Shown here: positions 28,546-37,465 of the stretch, one piece after another
Layout: the number at the start of each line of letters is the position of its first letter
Numbering within the stretch: position 1 is the first letter of the stretch
Origin: Loktanella atrilutea
GTDB lineage: Bacteria > Pseudomonadota > Alphaproteobacteria > Rhodobacterales > Rhodobacteraceae
Length of the DNA: 64,000 nucleotides
NCBI RefSeq assembly: GCF_900128995.1
Contig: NZ_FQUE01000005.1
Coordinates: 62,001 to 126,000, forward strand
Direction of reading: 5' to 3'
The notes under the pieces: generated by a model
What the model was told of the DNA's origin: nothing
Databases searched by the model: none
What the model saw: the letters and a program-made list of their open reading frames with translations, nothing else
Made by a program: the position numbers and the translations under genes

Positions 28546-29574
28546 ATGGCTGACGTCCTCACCTTCACCGAAAGCGGCATCTACTGCCCGGCTGGCGATT
28601 TCTACATCGACCCGTGGCGTCCCGTGGACCGCGCGCTCATCACGCACGGCCACGCGGACCATTCGCGCTGGGGCATGAATCGCTACCTTGCGACCGACGC
28701 CGCGGCCCCCGTCATACGCCACCGGCTGGGAGAGATCGACCTCGCGACGATCCCCTACGGCGAGGCGCGTCGCATCAACGGTGCCACGGTGTCCTTCCAC
28801 CCCGCCGGCCACGTCCCCGGCTCCGCCCAGATCCGGGTGGAGGTGGGCGGAGAGGTCTGGGTCGCCTCCGGCGACTACAAGACCGTGGCCGACGGGTTGT
28901 CGGAACCCTTCGAGCCGGTCAGATGCCACGCCTTCATCACCGAATGCACCTTCGGCCTGCCGGTGTTCAAGTGGCTGGAAGAGGATGTGCTGACCGCCCA
29001 GATCAACGCCTGGTGGGCAGCCAACGCCGCCGCGGGGCGCACCTCGATCATCGGGGCCTATGCGCTCGGCAAGGCGCAGCGCCTGCTGACCTGTGTGGAC
29101 CCGTCCATCGGCCCGATCCTGACCCACGGCGCGGTCGAGAACACCAACGCCGTCCTGCGCGCGCAGGGCATTGCCCTGCCCGACACGATCCGCGTCACGC
29201 CCGAGATGAAGGCCGCCGACCATCCCGGCGCCCTCGTCGTGGCCACGCCTTCAGCCCTCGGCACGTCTTGGGCGCGGCGCTTCGGCCCCGCCTCCACCGC
29301 CTTCGCTTCGGGCTGGATGGCGCTGCGGGGCGTGCGGCGCAGGCGCGCCGCCGACCGGGGCTTCGTCGTCAGCGACCATGCCGACTGGGACGGGCTGAAC
29401 ACCGCGATCAAGGAGACCGGGGCCACGAAGATCTTCGCCACCCACGGCTATACCTCCGCCTTCCAGCGCTGGCTGGCCGAGGAAGGCTACGACGCCCATA
29501 TCGTCAGCACCGAATACACGGGCGAGGACATGACCGAGGAGGGCGCGTCAGCAACCGACGAGGACGCCGCATGA
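28546..29574 (+). CDS. Ligase-associated DNA damage response exonuclease (MBL fold)
   Basis: The 342-residue protein is a metallo-beta-lactamase/beta-CASP-type nuclease. Zinc ligands are visible in HGHADHSRWG (about 34-43), GHVPGSAQ, SGDYK and the late SDHADW and THGY motifs. It belongs to the Exo/LigC-linked family whose genes sit with an ATP-dependent DNA ligase and often an Lhr-type helicase and PdeM phosphoesterase. Its TGA overlaps the ligase start (ATGA). It probably processes DNA ends for the ligase; that is inference from context and family. Confidence 0.9.
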   Translation: MADVLTFTESGIYCPAGDFYIDPWRPVDRALITHGHADHSRWGMNRYLATDAAAPVIRHRLGEIDLATIPYGEARRINGATVSFHPAGHVPGSAQIRVEVGGEVWVASGDYKTVADGLSEPFEPVRCHAFITECTFGLPVFKWLEEDVLTAQINAWWAANAAAGRTSIIGAYALGKAQRLLTCVDPSIGPILTHGAVENTNAVLRAQGIALPDTIRVTPEMKAADHPGALVVATPSALGTSWARRFGPASTAFASGWMALRGVRRRRAADRGFVVSDHADWDGLNTAIKETGATKIFATHGYTSAFQRWLAEEGYDAHIVSTEYTGEDMTEEGASATDEDAA

Positions 29575-31160
29575 AGGACTTTGCTGCCCTTTACGCCCGG
29601 ATCGACGAATCGACCAAGACGACCGTGAAGGTCGCGGCCCTCGCCGACTACTTCCGCACCGCCCCCGACGACGACAAGCTCTGGACCGTGGCGCTGTTCT
29701 CGGGCCGCCGGCCCAAGCGCACGATCACCGCCACCCGCCTGCGCGAATGGGCGGCCGAACGCAGCGACATCCCGCTCTGGCTCTTCGAGGAGTCCTACCA
29801 CATCGTCGGCGACCTCGCCGAGACCATCAGCCTCGTCCTGCCCGATGCCACGGCGACCTCCGACCGCTCCCTCACCTTCTGGATCGGCGAGATCAAGCGC
29901 CTCTCCGCCGCCGACGACACGACCCGCAAGGCCGGCATCCTCTCTGCCTGGGACGCGCTGCCGGGGCCGCAACGCTACCTTTTCACCAAGCTGCTGACCG
30001 GCAGCTTCCGGGTCGGCGTCAGCCGCAAGCTGATGACGCGGGCGCTGTCTCAGGCGACCGACGGGGACGAGGCCAACCTGACCCACCGCCTGATGGGCGA
30101 CTGGACGCCCGAGACGACGACCTGGGAACGGCTGATCGAGACGACCGACCCCAGCACGGACCTGTCGCGCCCCTACCCCTTCTACCTCGCCTACGGGCTG
30201 GAGGATCTGGACGCCCTCGGCCCCGCGACCGACTGGTCTGCGGAATGGAAATGGGACGGCATCCGCGGCCAGTTCATCCTGCGCGAGGGCGAGCATCACC
30301 TCTGGTCCCGGGGCGAGGACCTGATGACCGACCGCTTCCCGGAACTGGCGCAACTGCGCGACTTCCTGCCCGACGGCACCGTGATCGACGGCGAGGTGCT
30401 GGCCTTCCGCGACGAGGCGCCCCTGTCCTTCAACGCCCTGCAATCGCGCATCGGCCGCAAGACCGTGCCGAAGAAGCTGCTGACCGAGGCCCCCGTGATC
30501 CTGATGGCCTACGACCTGCTGGAAGACGCAGGCGCGGACATCCGCGCCCTGCCCTATGCCGACCGCCGCGCGCGTCTGGCGCAGATCGTCGCCAAGGCCC
30601 CAGCCACCGCCCCCCTGCGCCTGTCCCCCACCGTCGCGGCCACCGGTTGGGACCAGCTCGCCGCGGCAAGAGAGTCCTCCCGCGACCGGCAGGCCGAAGG
30701 GCTGATGCTCAAACGTCGCGATTCTCCCTACCTTGCGGGCCGCAGGAAGGGCGACTGGTGGAAATGGAAGGTCGACCCCCTGACCATCGACGCGGTGATG
30801 ATCTATGCCCAGCAGGGCTCCGGCCGGCGGGCGAACCTCTTCACCGACTATACCTTCGCGGTCTGGGACGGCGATCAGCTCGTGCCCTTCACCAAGGCCT
30901 ATTCCGGCTTGACGGACGCGGAATTTCGCCAGATCACCGCGTGGGTGCGCAAGAATACCTTGCAAAAGTTCGGCCCCGTACGTCAGGTCACCCCGGAACA
31001 TGTCTTCGAACTGGGGTTTGAGGGCATACAGGCCAGCCCGCGCCACAAGTCGGGTGTCGCCCTGCGGTTTCCCCGGATGCTGCGCTGGCGGCACGACAAG
31101 CCCATGAAGGAGGCGAACACGCTGGCGGATCTCAAGGAGATGCTGGCCGCCTACGGATAA
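29571..31160 (+). CDS. Cisplatin-damage-type ATP-dependent DNA ligase
   Basis: The 529-residue ligase has an N-terminal DNA-binding helical domain (about 1-195), a nucleotidyltransferase domain with adenylated lysine in EWKWDGIRG (Lys227), IDGEVLAF and DWWKWK (motif V), and a C-terminal OB fold (from about 415; TFAVWDGDQLVPF). It is of the LigC-like group that seals nicks in an auxiliary repair pathway, alongside the NAD-dependent LigA. It is coupled to the exonuclease. The helicase and PdeM genes often found with this pair are not next to it here. Confidence 0.93.
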   Translation: MKDFAALYARIDESTKTTVKVAALADYFRTAPDDDKLWTVALFSGRRPKRTITATRLREWAAERSDIPLWLFEESYHIVGDLAETISLVLPDATATSDRSLTFWIGEIKRLSAADDTTRKAGILSAWDALPGPQRYLFTKLLTGSFRVGVSRKLMTRALSQATDGDEANLTHRLMGDWTPETTTWERLIETTDPSTDLSRPYPFYLAYGLEDLDALGPATDWSAEWKWDGIRGQFILREGEHHLWSRGEDLMTDRFPELAQLRDFLPDGTVIDGEVLAFRDEAPLSFNALQSRIGRKTVPKKLLTEAPVILMAYDLLEDAGADIRALPYADRRARLAQIVAKAPATAPLRLSPTVAATGWDQLAAARESSRDRQAEGLMLKRRDSPYLAGRRKGDWWKWKVDPLTIDAVMIYAQQGSGRRANLFTDYTFAVWDGDQLVPFTKAYSGLTDAEFRQITAWVRKNTLQKFGPVRQVTPEHVFELGFEGIQASPRHKSGVALRFPRMLRWRHDKPMKEANTLADLKEMLAAYG

Positions 31161-31173
31161 CGAAGGAGACCCG

Positions 31174-32223
31174 ATGCGCCGCTGGATCACCCGCCCCATC
31201 GCCCTGTTGCTGCTGCTGCTCGTCGCCGCCACGGGTGCCGCGATGCTCAATACCGACACCTGGTGGATCCGGTTCCTCGATTTTCCCCGGATGCAGATCG
31301 CGGCTGCGCTGGCGGTTCTCGTGCTGGTCTACATGCTGATCGCGGGCTGGCGCGGCATCGTGGTGACGCTGTTGTCCCTCGTGGCCCTCGGGGTGCAGGT
31401 CCGCACGCTCTGGCCCTATCAGCCGCTGGCGCGCCAGATGGTCGCCCACACGCCGCGCTGCGCCGACGACGGCGTGCTGCGGGTGCTGTCCACCAACGTC
31501 CAGCGCGGCAATCAGGACGTGCAACAAGTGATCGACATGATCCGTGCCAACGATCCCGACATCCTGCTGGTGATGGAGACCGACGAACGCTGGGACCGTG
31601 ACCTGACGCCCCTGCGCGACGACTACGAACACGTCATGCAATCCATCCCCGAGGATGCGACCTATTTCGGAATGCACGTCTTTTCCCATTACCCGCTGGA
31701 AAACGCCCGGTTCGAGTTTCCCTTCGACAGCGACACGCCCCTCTTCGTCGGCGACGTCGCCCACCCGCGCGGCACCGTGCAGTTCCTCGGCGTCCACCCC
31801 CGCCCGCCCCAGCGGGGCCAGTCGTCGGAAATGCGCGACGCCACCGTGCTGACCGCCGCGCAATACGCCGCCGACAGCGAGGCGGTCAGCATCATGGCGG
31901 GCGACTACAACGCGACGCCGTGGAACGACACCGCGCGCCTTGCGATGCGGGTTGGTCAGGTGCTCGACCCCCGTCAGGGCCGCGGCCCGCTGGTCAGCTT
32001 CGATGCGGAAAGCGCGTGGATGAAATGGCCCCTCGACCAGATCCTCTGGCAGGGCGGGCCGGGCATGCTCGACTTTCAGGTGCTGCCCGCCGTCGGTTCG
32101 GATCACTACCCCGTCCGCGCCGATCTCTGCCTGACCACCAACGCCCCCGGCGACCCCGCCGCGCCGCAGGACGGCGACGCAGCGGCCGTGCAGGCAATCT
32201 TCGCCGCCGCGTCCGAGGGTTGA
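31174..32223 (+). CDS. Membrane-anchored endonuclease/exonuclease/phosphatase-fold protein
   Basis: The 349-residue product has three hydrophobic segments at about 8-27, 36-57 and 60-78, followed by an EEP (DNase I-like) domain at about 95-325, probably on the periplasmic side. Catalytic-type motifs are present: STNVQRGN, METDE, GVHPRPP, GDYNATPW and GSDHYPV. Substrates of such proteins may be nucleic acids or phospho-lipids; none can be assigned. It starts 13 bases after the ligase gene on the same strand, so may be co-transcribed with the repair pair. Confidence 0.85.
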   Translation: MRRWITRPIALLLLLLVAATGAAMLNTDTWWIRFLDFPRMQIAAALAVLVLVYMLIAGWRGIVVTLLSLVALGVQVRTLWPYQPLARQMVAHTPRCADDGVLRVLSTNVQRGNQDVQQVIDMIRANDPDILLVMETDERWDRDLTPLRDDYEHVMQSIPEDATYFGMHVFSHYPLENARFEFPFDSDTPLFVGDVAHPRGTVQFLGVHPRPPQRGQSSEMRDATVLTAAQYAADSEAVSIMAGDYNATPWNDTARLAMRVGQVLDPRQGRGPLVSFDAESAWMKWPLDQILWQGGPGMLDFQVLPAVGSDHYPVRADLCLTTNAPGDPAAPQDGDAAAVQAIFAAASEG

Positions 32224-32279
32224 GGCGCCGGCCCCCAGCGCCTATGTCACCCGCAACCCATCCAGACAGGACCAGCCCC

Positions 32280-34103
32280 ATGACTCATGCCCCCGCCTTC
32301 GATGCCCACACAGACGCGGGCGGCAAGAACCTCGGCGACCTGCCCGAATGGGACCTGACCGACCTCTACCCCGCCCCCGACAGCGCAGAGATCAAGCGCG
32401 ACATGGACTGGCTCGAGGCCGCCTGCGCCGACTTCGCCGCCGACTACGAAGGCAAGCTCGCCGATCTGGACGCCGCCGGCCTGCTGGACGCCGTCAAGCG
32501 GTACGAGAACATCGACATCATCGCCGGGCGCATCATGTCCTACGCCGGATTGCGCTACTACCAGATCACGACGGATGACGAACGCGGCAAGTTCATGGCC
32601 GACTGTCAGGACCGGATGACGACCTACACCACGCCGCTTGTCTTCTACGGCCTTGAATTCAACCGCCTCGACGACGCCCATCTGGCCGATCTCATGGATC
32701 AGAACGCCGACCTGCGCCGCTACAAGCCGGTCTTCGACCGCATGCGCGCGATGAAGCCGCACCAGCTGTCCGACGAGATGGAAAAGTTCCTGCACGACCA
32801 AAGCACCGTCGGCGCCGCCGCATGGAACCGCCTCTTCGACGAGACCATGGCCGGCCTGACCTTCGACGTCGACGGCGAACCCCTGAACCTCGAATCCACC
32901 CTCAACCTGCTGACCGACCGCGACCGCGCCAAGCGCGAGGCCGCGAGCACGGCGCTGTCGCAGGTCTTCGCCGCGAACGTCAAGCTCTTCGCCCGCGTCC
33001 ACAACACCCTCGCGAAAGAGAAGGAGATCGAGGACCGCTGGCGCAAGATGCCGACCCCGCAATACGGCCGCCACCTGTCCAACCATGTGGAACCCGAGGT
33101 GGTAGAGGCGCTGCGCAACGCCGTCGTCGCCGCCTATCCCCGCCTGTCGCATCGCTATTACGCACTGAAGGCCAAATGGCTCGGCCTCGACAGGATGCAG
33201 ACATGGGACCGCAACGCGCCCCTGCCGATGGACACCGACCGCATCGTCAACTGGGAAGAGGCGAAGGGCATGGTGCTGGACGCCTACGCCGATTTCGCGC
33301 CCGAAATGGCCGAACTTGCCAAACCCTTCTTCACCGATGGCTGGATCGACGCGGGCGTGAAGCCCGGCAAGGCCCCCGGTGCCTTCGCCCACCCGACCGT
33401 CAGCACCGTGCACCCCTACGTCATGCTGAATTACCTCGGCAAACCGCGCGACGTGATGACGCTCGCCCATGAACTCGGCCACGGCGTCCACCAGCGGCTT
33501 GCCGCCGGTCAGGGCGAACTGCTCTCCTCCACCCCCCTTACGTTGGCCGAAACCGCCTCCGTGTTCGGAGAGATGCTGACCTTCCGCAAGCTCCTCGACG
33601 GCGCGAAGACAAAGCAGGAGCGCAAGGTCCTCCTCGCCGGCAAGGTCGAGGACATGATCAACACGGTCGTCCGCCAGATCGCCTTCTACGACTTCGAATG
33701 CAAGCTGCACGCCGCCCGCGCGAAAGGTGAACTGACGCCCGACGACATCAACGCCCTGTGGATGAGCGTGCAGGCCGAAAGCCTCGGCCCCGTCTTCGAC
33801 TTCCACGCGGGGTACGAGACGTTCTGGACCTACGTCCCGCACTTCGTCCACTCGCCCTTCTACGTCTACGCCTACGCTTTCGGCGACGGTCTGGTGAACG
33901 CCCTCTACGCGGTCTACGCCGAAGGCGACCCGGACTTCAAAACCAAGTATTTCGACATGCTCAAGGCGGGCGGGTCCAAGCACCACACCGAACTGCTGGC
34001 CCCCTTCGGCCTCGACGCCGCCGACCCCGCCTTCTGGGACAAGGGCCTGTCGATGATCGAAGGCTTCATCGACGAACTCGAGGCGATGGAGGACGACGCA
34101 TGA
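32280..34103 (+). CDS. M3-family oligoendopeptidase (PepF-like)
   Basis: The 607-residue cytosolic zinc metallopeptidase has HELGH at 397-401 and the third zinc ligand in LAETASVFGE (Glu424). The long helical N-terminal region and C-terminal FVHSPFYVYAYAFGD stretch match the PepF/M3B clade. It degrades short peptides. The ATG at 32280 gives the usual N-terminus preceding GDLPEWDLTDLYP. The stop overlaps the next gene (ATGA), coupling it to a GNAT acetyltransferase. Confidence 0.94.
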   Translation: MTHAPAFDAHTDAGGKNLGDLPEWDLTDLYPAPDSAEIKRDMDWLEAACADFAADYEGKLADLDAAGLLDAVKRYENIDIIAGRIMSYAGLRYYQITTDDERGKFMADCQDRMTTYTTPLVFYGLEFNRLDDAHLADLMDQNADLRRYKPVFDRMRAMKPHQLSDEMEKFLHDQSTVGAAAWNRLFDETMAGLTFDVDGEPLNLESTLNLLTDRDRAKREAASTALSQVFAANVKLFARVHNTLAKEKEIEDRWRKMPTPQYGRHLSNHVEPEVVEALRNAVVAAYPRLSHRYYALKAKWLGLDRMQTWDRNAPLPMDTDRIVNWEEAKGMVLDAYADFAPEMAELAKPFFTDGWIDAGVKPGKAPGAFAHPTVSTVHPYVMLNYLGKPRDVMTLAHELGHGVHQRLAAGQGELLSSTPLTLAETASVFGEMLTFRKLLDGAKTKQERKVLLAGKVEDMINTVVRQIAFYDFECKLHAARAKGELTPDDINALWMSVQAESLGPVFDFHAGYETFWTYVPHFVHSPFYVYAYAFGDGLVNALYAVYAEGDPDFKTKYFDMLKAGGSKHHTELLAPFGLDAADPAFWDKGLSMIEGFIDELEAMEDDA

Positions 34104-34600
34104 GCGTCGTCACCCTCGCCCCCTACACGCCGGACCAGCACGACGCGGTCTGTGCGCTCAAGGTCGCGCCGGAACAGGTCGTGTTTTCCGGCCAGGCGGA
34201 GCAATTCGTCACGCAACCCGATGCAGACATGGACATCCATGTGATCCACGCGGATGGCGCGTTGGTCGGCTTCTTCCGTATCGACCTCGACTATGCCCGC
34301 ATTCACGACTTCGCCGCCCCCGGCGATCTCGGCCTGCGCAGCGTGATCGTCGACCACCGGCATCAGGGCCGCGGCATCGGCAGCGCCATGATCCGTGCCC
34401 TGCCCGTCTATCTGGCGCGCCACTACCCCGGTGCCACCGACATCTGGCTGACCGTGAACCTGCGCAATCCAGGCGCCCGCAAAAGCTACCTCAACGGCGG
34501 CTTCGTCGACAATGGGGCACACTATCTGGGCGGCGACGCGGGCCCGCAGCACATTCTGCACATGACACTCGAACCGGCCCTCAGCCGATCATCTGCCTGA
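34100..34600 (+). CDS. GNAT-family N-acetyltransferase
   Basis: The 166-residue protein contains the acetyl-CoA binding loop HRHQGRGIGSAM (about 92-103) preceded by the LGLRSVIVD strand, and a C-terminal NPGARKSYLNGGF segment, all GNAT hallmarks. The acceptor is unknown. Its start overlaps the peptidase stop and its 3' end overlaps the convergent oxidoreductase gene by about 20 bases. Confidence 0.88.
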   Translation: MSVVTLAPYTPDQHDAVCALKVAPEQVVFSGQAEQFVTQPDADMDIHVIHADGALVGFFRIDLDYARIHDFAAPGDLGLRSVIVDHRHQGRGIGSAMIRALPVYLARHYPGATDIWLTVNLRNPGARKSYLNGGFVDNGAHYLGGDAGPQHILHMTLEPALSRSSA

Positions 34601-35267
34601 CGACGGTGCTCAGCGACGACGCCTCCGCCGCTTCCTTGCGGGCCAGCGCGGGGGTCTGCCGCGACCAGCCGCCGTTCTCGCCCAGATCCAGCATGAAATG
34701 CGCCACATCCGCCATCCGCGTGCGGATCAGATCCTCGGGGATGACATCGGCGGTCACGGTATAATCGCCCGTCACCGCCCCCTCCATCAGCCAGCCGGGC
34801 CGCACCGCTGTCCAGTCCACATCGCTGGTCCGCAGCTGCGCCTCCATCTCGGCCATCTGGTCCAGCACATTGTGCAGCGCCGCCATGGCCGGCAACCGGA
34901 AATACAGCGGTCCGCGGTTCTTGGCCTCGACGAAACTGGCAGAGATCACGACCAGCCGGTCCACCCCCGCCTGATGCATCCCCCGCAGGATATTGGTCGT
35001 CCCACGGGTATAAAGCGGCGGCGGGTCCAGCAGCGTCTTCGCCGCATTGCCGACCCCCAGACAGGACAGCACCGCGTCGACGCCGGAAAAACACGCCGAC
35101 AGATCGTCGTTCAGCACATCCGCGCGACACAGCTCCAGCCCGTCGCGCGCCTCCGCCTCCGGCCAGTCAAGCTCGACCGCGCGCACACTGTGCCCGCGCG
35201 CCAGCGCCTGATCCACCAGCGCCCGGCCGACACCGCCGGCCGCGCCCAGAACTGCAAACGTCGTCAT
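34581..35267 (-). CDS. Atypical SDR / NAD(P)-binding protein (SDR_a5 type)
   Basis: The 228-residue protein begins with a Rossmann nucleotide motif GAAGGVGRALV (about 8-18) and has SCLGVG and VVISASFVEA segments typical of NAD(P)H-binding, NmrA-like atypical short-chain dehydrogenases. No clear YxxxK pair is evident, so it may be a redox sensor or isomerase rather than a classic dehydrogenase. It is 45 bases after the Gfo/Idh/MocA gene on the same strand, suggesting one transcript. Confidence 0.8.
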   Translation of the reverse strand: MTTFAVLGAAGGVGRALVDQALARGHSVRAVELDWPEAEARDGLELCRADVLNDDLSACFSGVDAVLSCLGVGNAAKTLLDPPPLYTRGTTNILRGMHQAGVDRLVVISASFVEAKNRGPLYFRLPAMAALHNVLDQMAEMEAQLRTSDVDWTAVRPGWLMEGAVTGDYTVTADVIPEDLIRTRMADVAHFMLDLGENGGWSRQTPALARKEAAEASSLSTVVRQMIG

Positions 35268-35312
35268 CCTGACTGGCCCCGCTTTTGTCTGCGGGGCCAA
35301 CCCCCGCCCGGC

Positions 35313-36272
35313 TCAGCGGTTCCCCGCGGCGGCAAAGACCATGTCCATCATCGCCTGCGTGCCACGGCTGAACTCCAGCGGGCAGGCATAATCGGCACCC
35401 TGCGCCGCGGCGCCGAAAGCCTCCACCTGCAGGACGTAGTGATTCGCCGCCGGCCAGCGCTCGTGCGTCCGCTTGCCCGCCTCCGTCTCCAGCACCAGCT
35501 CCGCCATGTCATAGACATTGGCGTTGAACGGACTGGTCAGCCGCACCAGACCGGTGTCGCCGTGAAACAGGATGCTCTGGGCCGGCTGCATCCGAGTAGA
35601 CACCACCGCGCCATAGGTGAAGTCGCCGAAATCCGCCGCCACCTGCGCAAAGACGTCGACGCCCCCCTCGTAATCGACCCGCGCGTGGGTCACCGCCACC
35701 GGCTCCGCCCCCGTGACGAACCGCGCCGCGCCAAAGGCATAGACCCCGATGTCCGGCAAGCCGCCGCCCCCCGTCTCGGGCTTGTTGCGGATGTTGGCCC
35801 TGTCCGGGTTGTTGTAGGTAAAGACCACCTCCACATGCCGCAGCCGCCCGATCGCGCCGCCCCGCACCAGTTCGCGCGCGCGCACGAACTGCGGATGATG
35901 CACGATCATGAAGGCCTCTGCCGCCATCTTGCCGCTGGCATCCCGCGCGGCGATGATCCTGTCGATCTGCGCCGCCTGCAGCGCGATCGGCTTTTCGCAC
36001 AGGACGTGCTTGCCCGCTTCCAGCGCTTTCACGGTCCAGTCGACATGCAGATGGTTCGGCAGCGGGATATAGACCGCATCCACACCGGGATCCGCCAGCA
36101 GCGCATCGTAGTCCCGATGCACCCGCAGACCCGGCGCAAAGGATTGGAATCCCTCGGCCTTTTCCGCCGAAGAGGTCGCCAGCGCCACCAGCTCCGCCCC
36201 CTTGGCTGCATGGATCGCGGGCCCCATCTGCGTCCGCGCGAAATGCGCCGCCCCCAGTATCCCCCACCGCAT
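35313..36272 (-). CDS. Gfo/Idh/MocA-family oxidoreductase
   Basis: The 319-residue protein has an N-terminal Rossmann domain (GILGAAHFART near residues 4-14) and the conserved EKPIAL lysine motif (about 92-97), followed by the Gfo/Idh/MocA C-terminal beta domain with GGGGLPDIGVYA. Members oxidise sugars or inositols with NAD(P). The ATG at 36272 opens directly into the Rossmann strand. Substrate unknown. Confidence 0.9.
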   Translation of the reverse strand: MRWGILGAAHFARTQMGPAIHAAKGAELVALATSSAEKAEGFQSFAPGLRVHRDYDALLADPGVDAVYIPLPNHLHVDWTVKALEAGKHVLCEKPIALQAAQIDRIIAARDASGKMAAEAFMIVHHPQFVRARELVRGGAIGRLRHVEVVFTYNNPDRANIRNKPETGGGGLPDIGVYAFGAARFVTGAEPVAVTHARVDYEGGVDVFAQVAADFGDFTYGAVVSTRMQPAQSILFHGDTGLVRLTSPFNANVYDMAELVLETEAGKRTHERWPAANHYVLQVEAFGAAAQGADYACPLEFSRGTQAMMDMVFAAAGNR

Positions 36273-36328
36273 CGCAATTTCCTTCCACTTGCAAGGAAAA
36301 CGCCCGCCGGTCATCCCACCGCCGACGC

Positions 36329-36365
36329 CGTCCTCGCTTTTTCAAAAAATACTCCCGCCGGAGGC
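36329..36365 (-). repeat. Composite intergenic repeat tail, copy B
   Basis: This 37-base stretch matches the tail of copy A almost exactly. On the minus strand CTCCGGCGGGAG forms a small hairpin followed by TATTTTTT, so in this copy it could act as a weak terminator after rpoH. Confidence 0.7.
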
Positions 36366-36404
36366 ATCCGACGGGAGCAATTCATCACGACCCTAGCGAA
36401 ACGC

Positions 36405-37301
36405 TCACGCGCCCTCAAGCATCCCCCGCTCGGCCGCCAGCTCGCGCATCCGCTTCTGCAGCTTCTCGAAGGCCCGGACCTCGATCTGGCGGATCCGCTC
36501 GCGGCTCACGTCGTATTGCGAGGACAGATCCTCCAGCGTGATCGTCTCGTCGTTCAGCCGCCGCTGCATCAGGATGTCCTTCTCGCGGTCGTTCAGGACC
36601 TCCATCGCCTCGGCCAGCATCTCGCGGCGATTCTCCAGCTCGTCACGCTCCTCGTAGTCGCCGGCCTGGTCGGCGTCCTCGTCCTCCAGCCAGTCCTGCC
36701 ACTGCATCGTGCCTTCGCCCTCGGACCCGACCGTCGCGTTCAGCGACGCATCGCCGCCCGACAGACGCCGGTTCATCGACACGACCTCCGCCTCGGTCAC
36801 GCCAAGGTCGGTGGCGATGCGCTGCACGTTCTCGGGGCGCAAGTCGCCTTCCTCCAGCGCGCCGATCCGGTTCTTGGCCTTGCGCAGGTTGAAGAACAGC
36901 TTCTTCTGGGCGCTCGTCGTGCCCAGCTTCACCATCGACCACGACCGCAGGACGTATTCCTGGATCGCCGCCCGGATCCACCACATGGCATAGGTCGCCA
37001 GCCGGAACCCCTTCTCGGGGTCGAACTTCTTCACCGCCTGCATCAACCCGACGTTGGCCTCGGAAATCACCTCGGCCTGCGGCAGGCCGTAGCCGCGATA
37101 GCCCATGGCGATCTTCGCCGCCAGCCGCAGATGCGACGTGACCAGCTGATGGGCCGCGTCGGTATCCTCGTTCTCGGTCCAGCGCTTGGCCAGCATGTAT
37201 TCGGTCTCCGGCTCCAGCATCGGAAACTTGCGGATCTCCTGCATGTAACGGTTCAGCCCCTGTTCAGGAGAAGGCGCCGGAAGGTTCTTGTAGTCACTCA
37301 T
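36405..37301 (-). CDS. rpoH: RNA polymerase heat-shock sigma factor RpoH
   Basis: The 298-residue sigma-32 family protein has region 2 (VTSHLRLAAKIAMGYRGYG, then SEANVGLMQAVKKFDPEKGFRLATYAMWWIRAAIQEY), region 3 and region 4.2 ([26 protein letters not shown]). The QKKLFFNLRK RpoH box lies at about 131-140. It directs transcription of chaperone and protease genes after heat or other stress. Alphaproteobacteria often carry two RpoH paralogues, and only one is in the window. A heat-shock-like promoter is upstream. Confidence 0.96.
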   Translation of the reverse strand: MSDYKNLPAPSPEQGLNRYMQEIRKFPMLEPETEYMLAKRWTENEDTDAAHQLVTSHLRLAAKIAMGYRGYGLPQAEVISEANVGLMQAVKKFDPEKGFRLATYAMWWIRAAIQEYVLRSWSMVKLGTTSAQKKLFFNLRKAKNRIGALEEGDLRPENVQRIATDLGVTEAEVVSMNRRLSGGDASLNATVGSEGEGTMQWQDWLEDEDADQAGDYEERDELENRREMLAEAMEVLNDREKDILMQRRLNDETITLEDLSSQYDVSRERIRQIEVRAFEKLQKRMRELAAERGMLEGA

Positions 37302-37342
37302 GTCAGGTTCCCCTCTGCCCGATGTTCACGGGCTTAACATCC

Positions 37343-37370
37343 ATATGGGTCGACGTGGCGCGGTTTTCAA
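37343..37370 (-). promoter_or_regulatory. Heat-shock-type promoter of rpoH
   Basis: On the minus strand ATTGAAA and CCCATAT are separated by about 15 bases, close to the enterobacterial sigma-32 pattern (CTTGAAA / CCCATNT). This would make rpoH self-activating. A sigma-70 reading (TTGAAA with CATATG at 17) is also possible. Confidence 0.5.
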
Positions 37371-37465
37371 TCATCGTCACTGCTCTGGATTAACAATGTA
37401 TGACCGTAGCCGTTCCGTCACGCACCCGTAATCTCTGTGCGATAACGCACACCAGCCCGGCATCG

